64,000 nucleotides of DNA from Sweltsa coloradensis. Its lineage: Eukaryota > Arthropoda > Insecta > Plecoptera > Chloroperlidae. The translations under genes and the position numbers were made by a program. Location: positions 496,001-560,000 of the forward strand of contig JAMZAV010001041.1 in assembly GCA_024449915.1 (NCBI GenBank). Direction: 5' to 3'. Every line of letters starts with the position of its first letter. Within the stretch, counting starts at the first letter, position 1. The notes under the pieces are model-generated. The model saw only the letters and a list, made by a program, of their open reading frames with translations. It did no database searches and was not told where the DNA came from. Shown in pieces: positions 12,080 to 22,562 of the stretch.

Positions 12080-12585
12080 TCACAGCTGACAACCCTTCAT
12101 CCTTGCGTTGTCGTTCAGGTAGCTGCTCGCCCACTCTTGCAACTTGTTTGACGCGCTTTCTACAAACTGTTTTATTGGGGCTAATCGTAAAACTGTCTCC
12201 TCATGTCCCTGCCTACCATCGGTCGGTGCTCTGCTGAGAGCGTCGGCCACCACATTGTCTTTACCAGGGCAAAATAACACCTCGAAATCGTACTCTTGCA
12301 GTACAAGAATCCACCTAGGCGATCCTAGCACTTGACAACTTACATTCTCTCTATGAAAGAAAGGCTGTGATGATCGGTCCAAATCGTGAACTTGCTACCC
12401 AACAGGTAGTTCCTGAACTTCTGTACAGCATATATAATCGCTAAACCCTCTTTCTCGGTGGTAAAATATCGTCGTTCTGGACCTTTCAGTGACCTGCTCG
12501 CAAATGCAATCACACGTCGCTCGCCCACCTCATCCACTTGAAACAAGTGCGCGCCAATACCGATGTCGGAGCTATCTGTCGACAC
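12080..12585 (-). pseudogene. RNase H domain of gypsy element B, frame-broken
   Basis: Two overlapping minus-strand stretches (12340-12585 and 12080-12382) together carry an RNase H domain. The first has STDSSDIGIGAHLFQ (first Asp region), EKEGLAIIYAVQKFR (Glu) and IWTDHHSLSF (second Asp). The second has FEVLFCPGKDNVVADALSRA, the standard domain ending. The frame changes near 12350. Role: removing RNA from hybrids during reverse transcription. Confidence 0.9.
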
Positions 12586-13577
12586 GTGATATGGAACACC
12601 CGGTAGTGGATGGTGTAAACATCACTGCTTGTAAAAATAGACTTTTCACGTGTATGAACGTGTCTTCCAATTCCTTTGTCCACACCCATTTTACCCCTTT
12701 CTGTAATAAAGTGAGCAACGGGCTGACAGTATGCGCGTATCGATCGCAAAACCGTTTAAAGTAGGTACACATACCTAAAAACCGCCTGAGTTGTTTGATA
12801 TTATATGGCCTGGGATAGTGAATGATTGGTTTTAGCTTGTCTTCATCCACCCTTACCCCTTTTGCCGAAATAATATGCCCGACGAATGTCACTTCGTGTC
12901 GTAAGAACTGGCACTTTTCCAATTTGACAGTCATGTTGACGTTTCCCAATGCATCCAGCACTCGATCTACATGGACCTCGTGCTCGTCATAGGTCCTAGA
13001 TGCCACGATGAAATCGTCTACGTAATCGTCACAAATAGTTTCATATCAGGCGTAATTATGTCATTCAAAACATCTTGTGAGCCTGCTACACTAGATTGGA
13101 GGCCATAGGGAACCACGCAAAACATATACGTTATCCCGCCGTGCACGAAAGCTGTGTATTTACGATCATCTTCTCTCAAGGACAACTGCCAGAACGAATA
13201 AGTCAAATCGAATGTAGTAAAGTAGTTCATACCGTGGAAACTTTTGTAGAATGTCTTCCATTGGTAAACGGAGAGTCATGTGGGGTTGCAAACGACTGTT
13301 TAGGTACCTGGCGTCTAGACAAACACGAACCCCTCCGTTCGGTTTTACAACTGTTACTAATGGGTTAGTGTACGCTGAGGGCGCTGCTTCTATTATGCCC
13401 CAAGCAATCATTTGTTCGATGTTGTGCATCTACTGCCGGTCGCTTTGATAGCGGAATCGGGTACGATTTTTGTGAAAATGGCGTCTTGTCTCGTATATCT
13501 AAGGCGTGAACGTAGTTAGTAACTCGACCAGGAATGTCGGAAAAAACCGCAGCATGTTTCTGCAGTAGCTCTGACAT
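12572..13577 (-). pseudogene. Reverse transcriptase of gypsy element B, frame-broken
   Basis: RT motifs run in order over four overlapping stretches in changing frames: the finger entry HAAVFSDIPG (13365-13577), VVKPNGGVRVCLDARYLN (13166-13429), FTTFDLTYSFWQL with the first catalytic Asp and VPYGLQ (13018-13230), and a YVDD catalytic box spanning the break near 13006-13025. The thumb follows in 12572-13006 (FLRHEVTFVGHIIS, LRRFLGMCTYFKRF). All catalytic signatures are present, but at least three frame changes separate them. Motif order and spacing are normal for Ty3/gypsy. Confidence 0.92.
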
Positions 13578-13985
13578 GCTTCGCTCTTGGGACGTGTGAT
13601 AGGTAGTGTTTCAAGCATTCTTTTTATTTTGGAGGAAAAGTCGTCTTGTGACTGGTCTACCTCTATCGTGTGGTCTTCAAGTTCAGTAATAGCGGGACTC
13701 TCGATAATCGCTGACACCGTCAAACCTGCCTCCGAACTTGCATTTGGATCACTAGCAAAACAAAAGTTATTCTGTGTCTCGGCTGTCCCTGTCCAACTGT
13801 CATGCATCTGTCATCAAAGTCAAGTTCTACTTTATTTTCACTGAGCCAATCTGCTCCTATAATCATGGAGCGATGTAGTAGGGCACTATCAAAACCGTTA
13901 TCTCATACTTTACATCGTTAATGAATGCAGGCAAATAAGTTTGTTTGTTTAACAATTTGACCTCTTTCATTAAATGCCCCTGCAA

Positions 13986-14324
13986 CTAGTACGCTACGTG
14001 CCGGTAACAGTGGCACGTTGGAGTGGTCTTGGATATGGTATTCCAAAATGTTTCCGAGATACAAGTAATGTCACTTCCAGTGTCAATTAAAGCTAACAAT
14101 TGTTGGTTGCAAACACTTACAGTTATTTCCGGCGTCTGTCCACCTACGATGCTGTTGCGTGCGTCGTCTTCATGTCGCAAGTCTTGTTGTGCTACATCAT
14201 CGACTAACCTGTAATCACCTGGGTCCTTGCAGATACTTGATAGAGGCCTACTTGCTGTGTGACACTGTCCTGTTGTCGACGAAACTCCTTGGTTCTTCAT
14301 TAACCGGAAACAGAGGAGTTGCAC
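13986..14324 (-). CDS. Aspartic protease region of gypsy element B
   Basis: The active-site signature ALIDTGSDITCIS has its Asp at residue 81 (14082-14084) of a 112-codon stretch. It lies between gag and RT, where the polyprotein-cleaving protease of gypsy elements belongs. The upstream part is polar linker. The downstream flap and second conserved block (toward 13500-13985) are in another frame. Confidence 0.82.
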   Translation of the reverse strand: MQLLCFRLMKNQGVSSTTGQCHTASRPLSSICKDPGDYRLVDDVAQQDLRHEDDARNSIVGGQTPEITVSVCNQQLLALIDTGSDITCISETFWNTISKTTPTCHCYRHVAY

Positions 14325-14441
14325 TGTCCAGTTAGTGGTAGTTTCCCTCGCTGTTGTTGTTGTTGTGCATCTCGAGATCCGGAGTTGTCTCTGCCACGTC
14401 GTGATCTCCGTCTTCTGATTGTCCTCGCTGCGTGACGCAAT

Positions 14442-15365
14442 TCACACGAGCTGCCCCGTCGCGATGACCCTGAGCGCGTCCACCTCTCTCTTCGCGCCAA
14501 TTCCCTGCAGCCAGTTGAGGACGAGGTCCACCTGCCGCAAAATATGGTCGCCTTGGAGTCGAACCTGGACCGTGTTGCCCGTGGATCCGGTCGGACGAGA
14601 AGCCTCGCGTTCTCGGCGTCGTGCGGCCGCCTCGTCCAGCCCCCTCAGTAAGGACAGCATAGCGTCGGGAGTGCGTATATTGGCCGATAGGATGGCTGTT
14701 TGCACATTCGCCGGGAAGAGATACGATATGCGTCGTATCAACGACGCATCAGACATGTTGTCGGAAACATGTCGAAGCCGGTTCCTCCATGACAGGTAAA
14801 ACCCTGCCATAGAGCCGTGTGTTTTTTTTTCGAAAAAATCCGTAGATAATTTTGCCGAAATCGCGTCTTGGGTGTCCTCGGACCAAAACATTTTTTTAAA
14901 GTCATTCGAAAACTCACCCCACGTTTTCCAAGACTGGTGGAACGAGTAGCCCCAGTCCTTAGCTGCGCCAACTAACTGGCGAAAAACCACACCCAACCAT
15001 AGATTGTCCGGTACACCGTAGTGCCGGAATGCCGACTCCATGTCCGCTAGGAAAATCCATGGGATGAATTTCCCCATCATCCGAAAACTTGGGGTACACG
15101 GGTACCATCCACGGTGCAGGCGAACCGGGTACCGCGGAAGAACCCGACGCCTCATCAAGAGCGAACCGGCGGCGGCGGCGGCGGTGTTGTCGTCGGAGGT
15201 GTATTCCGCACCTCCAACGAATCTAACCTCTGCACCACAACCCGATAACTGAGTCATCATCTCACGTATGAGATTAGCCATATTTCCATCACTATCTCCA
15301 CTTCCCGCACTCGGCAACACGGAAGACTCCTGGCTGTCCGAAGTGTGCGTACGCGTTCGCGGCAT
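14442..15365 (-). CDS. Gag-like protein of gypsy element B
   Basis: 307 codons starting at MPRTRTHTSDSQ. Other Met codons upstream are possible, but this one begins the polar N-terminus typical of gag. Residues about 100-250 resemble the retrotransposon gag core: AFRHYGVPDNLWLGVVFRQL, a W-rich stretch, then FYLSWRNRLRHVSDN. The protein would form the particle that packages element RNA. I see no CCHC zinc knuckle. Instead an arginine- and glutamine-rich stretch follows in another frame (14300-14500), which could serve for nucleic-acid binding. The gag-to-pol frame change here could be natural frameshifting, unlike the many later ones. Confidence 0.85.
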   Translation of the reverse strand: MPRTRTHTSDSQESSVLPSAGSGDSDGNMANLIREMMTQLSGCGAEVRFVGGAEYTSDDNTAAAAAGSLLMRRRVLPRYPVRLHRGWYPCTPSFRMMGKFIPWIFLADMESAFRHYGVPDNLWLGVVFRQLVGAAKDWGYSFHQSWKTWGEFSNDFKKMFWSEDTQDAISAKLSTDFFEKKTHGSMAGFYLSWRNRLRHVSDNMSDASLIRRISYLFPANVQTAILSANIRTPDAMLSLLRGLDEAAARRREREASRPTGSTGNTVQVRLQGDHILRQVDLVLNWLQGIGAKREVDALRVIATGQLV

Positions 15366-15478
15366 AGTCACAATAACACAGAACACTGAAATTTCACTGA
15401 TCAGAAAATATTTCACACGGATGTAAACATGTACAACGAAATGTCACGGGAGCCGTAGCGAACACCGAAGCGGTTCTT

Positions 15479-15494
15479 ATTGTTGGGCGCCAAA
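15479..15494 (-). promoter_or_regulatory. Primer-binding site of gypsy element B
   Basis: Just inside the 5' LTR the minus strand reads TTGGCGCCCAACAATAAG. The TGGCGCCCAAC part has the form of a sequence complementary to a tRNA 3' end (starting TGG, opposite CCA). The specific tRNA cannot be named from this alone. Confidence 0.75.
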
Positions 15495-15496
15495 TA

Positions 15497-15804
15497 TACC
15501 CTCTCACACGCCTGGCGGGGGATAAGAAGGGTTAATATAATTACTAGACTCAATTATCCGGAGATAATATGAATTTATTAGACTACAAAGTCTCACTACA
15601 CAATACAAATAATAATAGGACTATGAAAGCACTACAGGTCGTAACCTGGAGGCTGCTCGCAAGAGACTGGCGTGCCCTACACACATGTGTTGGCGCCAAC
15701 TCTCCCCCTCGAGCTTGCACCCTCTGGGCCACCCAAGGATCGTCACACACATCCGGCCTCTCAGGACACATTCCATCCAGTGACATGTTACATGATCTGT
15801 CACA
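15497..15804 (-). repeat. 5' LTR of gypsy element B
   Basis: The 308-bp partner of 10187-10494, identical on inspection. It should carry the element promoter. The target duplication GGTTTA follows at 15805-15810. Confidence 0.96.
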
Positions 15805-15810
15805 GGTTTA

Positions 15811-17784
15811 CGATGTTTTCTTGATGGTAGTCGAGAAAGGCCATTTCGAAATGCCACATTTTTAAGAAGACGTTAAAGAACAAAAACAAATTCAAAATTA
15901 CCTTTCTACAGAACAACAATAACGGTCGGAAACCGAAATAGTTTCGTGGAATTTAAAAATAAACAACTAATCGGATAATGGTTTGAATGTTAGTGCACCG
16001 TTCCGTACTGGGGTAACGACGATGTGTTTAAACTATTGATTACATGTTATTAACACAGTTTTGAAAATAATTAGAACGCTCTGCATTACGATATTAAAAA
16101 ATATTGCAAACCACAATTACACGTTTGTTGCACATGAATAAAAAACATTTTCCTCAATTTTGTTGTGATTTTTATATAATCTTCTGTGTTTTCATTAATT
16201 AACGTTTGATTGAATTGTTCCGATGTCCAATGCACATAGGTTTACTAGTTTAGTTGGTTGTGTTATGTTTAACGTGCAATGCAAAACAATCCGGAGAAAG
16301 ATGTGTTTAGTTTATATTTCACTATTGTGGCTGTAGCGTGCTGTGAATTTTCTACACTTAGTGTATAAGCTGCCATGCCGTTATTATATATTGCGGGTAG
16401 ACGGCTGAACATACGATCAAATCTTGCCTATATTGTTGTTTTAAAATGATGTTATTAGCTATTTTGATGCATCTTTTTAGGTCCTAACACAGCTTGTATT
16501 TGCAACATAAAATCCACAAGAAAGTATGCCTATAATTCACTTTAATCTTAGGCCAACACAAGTAATAATAAACGTGTTTTCGAGTGTTATCAATTTATAG
16601 CCTCATTTCTCGGGGTTTGGCTTTTTCTCGCGTACAATTCTTGGCTTAAACATTGTTGACATGCCAACGCTTTCAAGAATAAAATAAATTGGTGTTTCTT
16701 ATTTATAATGCCTCTTATCGAACACACAACTGACCACCCAACTTTAATATTTCTTTACTTCTTCCACTAAATTACGGAAGAACTTTCTTTCCGAGCAGCC
16801 AGACGTACCTCTGTAGTTGTAGCAGCCACTTCTTGCTTTCCCATGGTGCTCTATTAGAACGAACATTTACCAATAACCAAATAAGTCGATATATCGATCA
16901 ACGATAATACACGGACTAAAATACAATTACTTTTAAAAATAGTTTCTTGGCACTCTGTAGTAGTAGCCGTCTTCTCCAATAAGCCAGGTTTTCGATGTAA
17001 CACATTGTGAAACTGCTATAGTTCGTTTCAATCTACAAGGACCAGAGTATTCAATCTGAGCTGAGGTCCTACTTCCCGTCTGTGTAGCACCAGGCTTACT
17101 TGTTGGACGGAGGGAGGTGCAAGGTGTGCTGCGCAGTGCGCAATGCCTAGAAAGATGGCTAAATAAAAGCGAAATATACCATGTGACTGATGGACATGTC
17201 TTAAGCCATCACAGTATGTACTTGTCCTTGTCGAATCTTCTTACGATGTGAAGTGATACGTGGCAGCCAGAACTGAAGATATCCCCGATTAATGCTCCCC
17301 CCTCCCCCGCGCCCACGAATATAGAAGTTCAATTAATCTGGTAGTCCAGAGTTGTCATTCATTTTAAACCAAATATAGACAATTGTTGAATAAAGTTAAG
17401 AGGGAATAGGACACATTTGGCAGCTGGCAAATAGCTATTCGCTCGGCCAGGAAGTATCCGACGAATATTTAACTTTGCAAAGTTGTCAATAAAGCATACA
17501 TGGACAGCCGTACAGTCGTGGATTTTCGATATTTTGCGCTAATCGTCTCGAAAAAATTCACGAATATAGTTAATTTGAGACTTTAACAAAACTCAAAATC
17601 GTGTAAATAAATGATTTTTTTAAAAAATTATTTGAAAGCAAATTACGGAGTGTTGCTGTAGAGCCCTTTGTTTTTGCTTCCGTGACAACTGTCCAAAATT
17701 ACTATCATATCTGGTGTCAATGAGCCGAGCGAACAGGATTTTGCTAGAAACGTATATGTCCTGTATGTTCTTAACACACAACAC
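15811..17784. other. Intergenic, nothing recognised
   Basis: AT-rich non-coding sequence with no open stretch of note, no clear repeat and no RNA gene recognised. Confidence 0.5.
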
Positions 17785-17934
17785 GTTATTATTTACTACA
17801 ATTCAGAAATTATAAAAGTCCGCCCCAACCGGGAATCGAACCACGGATCTCCCACATTCCAGGTAAGCGTCTTAACCACTAGACCATTGGTTGGGGCGGA
17901 CTTTTTTAATTTCTGAATTGTAGTAAATAATAAC
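17785..17934. mobile_element. Foldback element with a tRNA-like loop
   Basis: The 46-bp arms (17785-17830 and 17889-17934) pair with one mismatch. On the minus strand the inner arm plus loop read as a tRNA-like module: an A-box-like TGGTCTAGTGGTTAAGACGC and a B-box GGTTCGATTCC inside an acceptor-like pair CCCCAACC/GGTTGGGG. An anticodon-type stem-loop CTTAC-CTGGAAT-GTGGG can be drawn, but the T stem is mismatched and the acceptor stem continues into the long arms, so this is not a normal tRNA gene. Related heads occur near 19700 and 51490. Confidence 0.75.
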
Positions 17935-18419
17935 AATTACACCTACGGGAGTGTTTCCCGACTAAACAGATCGAGAAATATACACAACACGTTCTAAAAT
18001 ATATTCCTGATATTATCAGGGGTAAAATCTTTTGAATTTCAAAACCGTTGTTGTTATTAATTGTTAAATATTGTATCACTCCAAGAAATATAATCAAAGT
18101 TTAATTATTTACCTTTCATATTTGACCTAGATAAAATATGTACGTTTGTGTCACGTGGAATACAAAGTCTTACATGTTATTGTCTTTCCCCCTGTTCCGT
18201 TCCGTATATACCTTTTGAAACATGGCAATTAAATAGAAATATCTTGAGCAGTTTTGTATAAGTTATTACATTCGTCTCTCCGCCGTCATAATTAAACGGT
18301 GATTCAAATCCGAATTATCTTGTTTTCAAGTTATTACAATTTTATGTGCTTGAATTAATCTCAACTTGAGTGAATCCCAAACTCGTTATAGTGACGAAGC
18401 AACGTAATTAATTGGCAAC

Positions 18420-18740
18420 AGCTTACATTTCGCATTTTACTTCGTATATTGAAGTGACGTTCGTAGATTAAAAACAAATCCTTGCACATTTTAATCTATT
18501 TTCGTTTTTCTTACGTTCAAAGATTAAAAATATATACTTAACCATTTTAATCTATCTGCGTTTTGCTTCGTGGAGTAAAGTGGCATTCAAAGATTAAAAA
18601 CATACTTAAACAATTTTAATCCATCTGCGTTTTACTTCGTGGAGTAAAGTGGTATTCAAAGATTAAAAACATACTTAACCAAATCTATTTGCGTTTTTCT
18701 TCGAAGAGTTTTTAGTGCCGTTAAAAAAATATATATATAT
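18420..18740. repeat. Degenerate tandem repeat, unit about 75 bp
   Basis: Four to five diverged units each contain GCGTTTT.CTTCGTGGAGTAAAGTGG followed by CAAAGATTAAAAAC and ATTTTAATC. The middle two units (about 18540-18690) are the closest to each other; the outer units have decayed. Non-coding. Confidence 0.75.
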
Positions 18741-19689
18741 TTTATACTCAACTCATTTTAATCAATATTGAAATAGTTATAAAACTGTGACACGGAAATT
18801 TGTCGACTTTACTGCTAACTTAGGTCATAACCTTAGTGTGCCTCGTGACGCAGTTTGATTAATGACTTGATACCCAATTAACGCTACGCTATTTAATTAA
18901 ATCCTCATCGATCAATATTTCACCAATTTTATCTTCCCCTCCCTAATTTCTCGAAAATCTGACAAGGAAATCGTCCGGGGTGAAGCTAATTTTGACAAGT
19001 CTTGCTCGAGTAACGCACGAATGATGGTGTGAAATTAGCCCTTTCATCAATTGCTACATCTCTCACCATAAGAAGTGAATCCCGACTAACCGAATGAATG
19101 TGTTGGTACCGACTGACTTGGTTTGAACACCATTAATGACAAATCTGCCTATTCGATGTCTTATTTTATTAGAGGTGAGTGAAGCGAATGAGGATTACAA
19201 TTCAAGATAAACGGCGCTTATTCTGTGACTCTGTGCATGTGTGTGCGTGTGTGTACTATAACAATCAGCCGAATCACTGAACAGATTGCGTTGAAATTTT
19301 AAACAGATATCCGGTACGTGTTAACTGAGAACTGCTAACAAAATCAGCTAGATCCATTGTGATTTAAACCTACAAGAAATAATAAATTGAAAAATAGGCT
19401 GTAAATGTGTAGGAATCATTTTAACGATAATGGTTTTGTTTTTGAAAAAAATATTTTTTGTTTGCTATTTGTCAGGCTGTAAAAATTGCATGCAGTGAAC
19501 AAGGTGTATCGAATCTTGCACGCTCAAGGTACCCCAAAATTACTCTCGGGAGATTGAGTATACCTTGCAATCTTTACACGTATTTCGTACTGACTATGTT
19601 TTTCATAGTATTGTCACATATGATAAGACTACACTGCTTTATATGCATTTCAAAACATGTTTGATAATTTTTTAAATTCAATCCAGTAA

Positions 19690-20200
19690 TCACACAATCT
19701 TTCCCGACCAGGGGATTGAACCCAGGTCTCCCACATTCCGGGTATAAGGTCACCTTATCCAAATATACTGGGAAAACGCCAGAGTCGTTGTAAGACGAGT
19801 GAGCGAGTCATGTCATGAGCATGTCATGGTCTACAGGGTTGGTTTGGTCACTTTGATTTAAAGTCCCCCACTGAAAATCAGTTATATAACTGAGTGGGTG
19901 GACTCTAAATACAATTTATTTATTTATTTAATGCGCGGGAACATCTGTATCCAAGTTGATTGATATATAGGTACTATAAATTATAGGGTTTTGAGTTTAT
20001 TTGTTTTTTGAGCGCGTCAACTGTAAGGCCATCGTGCTCCACTCTAGCCTATAATAGGCTAGGGAGGAAAGACCAACGCTGTCTAGATCCAGTCTTAGGT
20101 ATAGGGGAGGAAAAATGGAATGATACCGGGTACTCAACACATTGCTCACTCACTTGTCTAACAATGACTTTGGCGTTTTCCTAGTACATATTTAAATAAC
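19690..20200. repeat. Composite SINE region with inverted duplicate ends
   Basis: A tRNA-like head lies at about 19700-19765 on the minus strand (B-box GGTTCAATCCCC). A SINE-A 3' end lies at about 19830-19925 on the plus strand, with CCCCCACTGAAAATCAG and a tail of ATTT repeats. The segment 19758-19812 recurs inverted and diverged at 20142-20196 (shared core GGAAAACGCC). The arrangement suggests several nested or head-to-head SINE insertions. Confidence 0.6.
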
Positions 20201-20867
20201 TGTTTAGGGGATGTCAACTCTAATTTATCCTAGAAATATCAACGTTACTGAAATTGACAGCCATTTCCGTCATCAAGCTAATGAAAAACAAAAATCATAA
20301 TCATCAAAACTATGTTTGTATGTTAACATCAAGTTAGCTCTGACTAAAGATCCTGCGTCATAATGATATCAACTAGGTGTCCAGTGTAAACAAATAGTAG
20401 AATTAATACACTCATATAGACGATATCAAGTTATAAAGGGCTTTGTGTTGTGCGCTTTGAGTGAGCGTTGCTCTTCTCAGCTCTGAGCTACAGTGGCGCT
20501 CTGGCGCATCTAGCGAGCATCCCTGTACTTAACACGGCACATCATAATGTTAGCACTTCCATTCTCACGGCGGCTCTGATGCCAATCAGTTGTGTTTATG
20601 TTTGAAGAGGTGAAGCGTGGGGAAAAGTTTTAGCCAATCAATTTGCCAGCCTGTCTAATTAATTAGTTACAGTTTCCACCGCTTCGCGCCTCGCTGATCT
20701 CGAGCCCCACTGTTGGAACCGCCTTAGACTTGGATTTACATTTCCCTTTAGCCTCGAAGATGTCGCTGGTTGCTCTCACTATATAGTAGTGATACCATAC
20801 ACCCGACATTTTGTGATATGTACTATTCTGTAGACCAAATATCTCATTGTTACAAGCGCTTGCAAAA

Positions 20868-20908
20868 AACTAGTGTTTTAGATTAATAATTAATCTAAAA
20901 CACTAGTT
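20868..20908. repeat. 41-bp near-perfect palindrome
   Basis: The 20-bp arm AACTAGTGTTTTAGATTAAT is perfectly mirrored around one central base. It can form a cruciform or hairpin. No run of T and no adjacent gene suggests a terminator role. Confidence 0.85.
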
Positions 20909-21771
20909 AACAATTATTGTACAAGCAGTTGACATTCATTTTTGTATTTTACATAAGACCTTCAAATCCTTATTTGAAAATGAAATACATTAGGGGATGT
21001 GTTTGATTGAGAGAAATGCTATATTTCTTTATCAAAAAACATGTTCAGTTCACGTACGTTTGTGAAACTAAGCTAAAAAATGACAGCTCAAGAAATCTTT
21101 GGAAAGAACATTACACATTTTATTTTCAGGCTAACACAAGACACACACTTGAAATTTGGAAAAACATAATACGCTGTTTAAACTTAGTGTCAAACTCTTT
21201 AAAGAGCTGTCGTCCGATTTAAATTTTGATTATATACATCCAACGCACAATTACTACATTCAGTTTTGGGTCACGTTGGTTATTTTCTTTGCAAAACAAG
21301 ATTCCTATAAATAATCACAATCATCGTTAAGAAACGGATAGACCGACCATATCCGCCATTACCTAACCTCAATGGGAAAGTATAGGAAGGTCAATATGCC
21401 CTTAATTGTGCCTGCTCAGCTACTGAGTTTATTAATACTTTAGATCTTTATCACGATCCACAATATCACTTGATTGATTTAAAATTGTTATACTATAATA
21501 TTGGAGTAGATCACGTTAGGTCAATAATTACGTCATTATCCATTTAGGAAGTGGGTAATTGTTGACTATGCGTTTTGGACATGTATATGTCATATACCTA
21601 TTCAAACCCCCACCATTTTGTATTTGGCATCCACCGCCTACTGCATGGTGTAACTGTACCGGAAATGGGACATTTAAAGAAGATGGTGTAGAATTGGGAA
21701 ATCTTGAGTAAAGCTTTCTCATATTTAAATCCTTGTCCTCTCCCTATCTTCACAACATGATACTTATAGAC

Positions 21772-22562
21772 CAGTGGTTCCCAACCTTTTTCCACTCACC
21801 CCATTGCTATATTTAATATTTTCGCGGCAACCCTTTCAACCAAGTAGGTAGTCATTTCGCAAACTTCGTACCTTGTTTCGACTGGTAGGTCAAATGTCGT
21901 CGGTAGTATTCTTCATTTTTGACCACTAGTTGACTATACCTTATGTTTAGAAGATAAAGTACGTTTTAATTTGCTAGGAACTATAGCTTAGTTACTAATT
22001 TTTCACCACAGACAATTTGCACTCGAGGGTAGGCTTTTCTTCTTCACCGCACCATGCAAATTTCATAGCTAAGTAGCTGTCATCATACAAACCGTGTTTT
22101 CACAGATTTCTTAATAGTATCACTGCTCGCGCTTTTAACTAATTTATCCGTTAATTTTGAACATTTATGTTCACTCGTCACTTCAGTCAATTCATTATCT
22201 CCCAATTTCCGTCGTTTTATCACAAAATTATCCATGTATCTCAAAAGCCTCCCGTATTCTTTCTTGATGATGTCGGGCCAGCGAGAAGTGGACGAGGTTA
22301 TTGTGCAGGGCGCATGGGGTAGGCAGATAGAAATCGAGATCAGCATCGTTGCTGTGGATTACGCAATCATCCATTTTTCAATTGGGACCGTTTTGAATAA
22401 AAACTGTTGTCATGAGTCGATAAGAATATTGTTTTCTTGGTGTAAAACTCATTTTTTTTTTACTGTATTTTTATATTTTATAAACTACTTGTTTTTACTT
22501 ATGTAGAAGGATTTTGGGGCACTCCTAAATAAGGTCCGCGGCACCCTGGCTGGGAACCACTG
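21772..22562 (-). mobile_element. Non-autonomous hAT-type DNA transposon with transposase stub
   Basis: The ends are inverted: CAGTGGTTCCCAACC at 21772 and GGCTGGGAACCACTG ending at 22562, a well-known hAT terminal form. Near-matching flanks (TATAGAC at both sides, offset by two bases on the right) fit an 8-bp duplication. An 87-codon minus-strand stretch (22083-22346) holds MDNFVIKRRK. This resembles the N-terminus of ZBED/hAT-type transposases and is followed by a charged, Lys-rich region; the zinc finger and catalytic core are missing. At 791 bp this is an internally deleted copy. Confidence 0.8.

Larger units (their letters stand above)
10187..15804 (-). mobile_element. Complete Ty3/gypsy LTR retrotransposon B
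   Basis: The element has two 308-bp LTRs that read as identical, a primer-binding site, gag, protease, RT, RNase H, integrase and a polypurine tract, in gypsy order on the minus strand. It is flanked by a direct repeat GGTTTA (10181-10186 and 15805-15810), which is the target-site duplication; if the duplication is the usual 5 bp, one base is chance. LTRs start TGTGACAG and end GAGGGTA in element orientation. Total length is 5618 bp. Identical LTRs suggest a very recent insertion, but the coding region changes frame about ten times, so this copy cannot make a full polyprotein as written. Confidence 0.96.

Noticed and set aside
17820..17900. Functional tRNA gene
   Set aside because: The T stem is mismatched, the anticodon-like loop would imply Ser without a long variable arm, and the acceptor stem runs into 46-bp arms.
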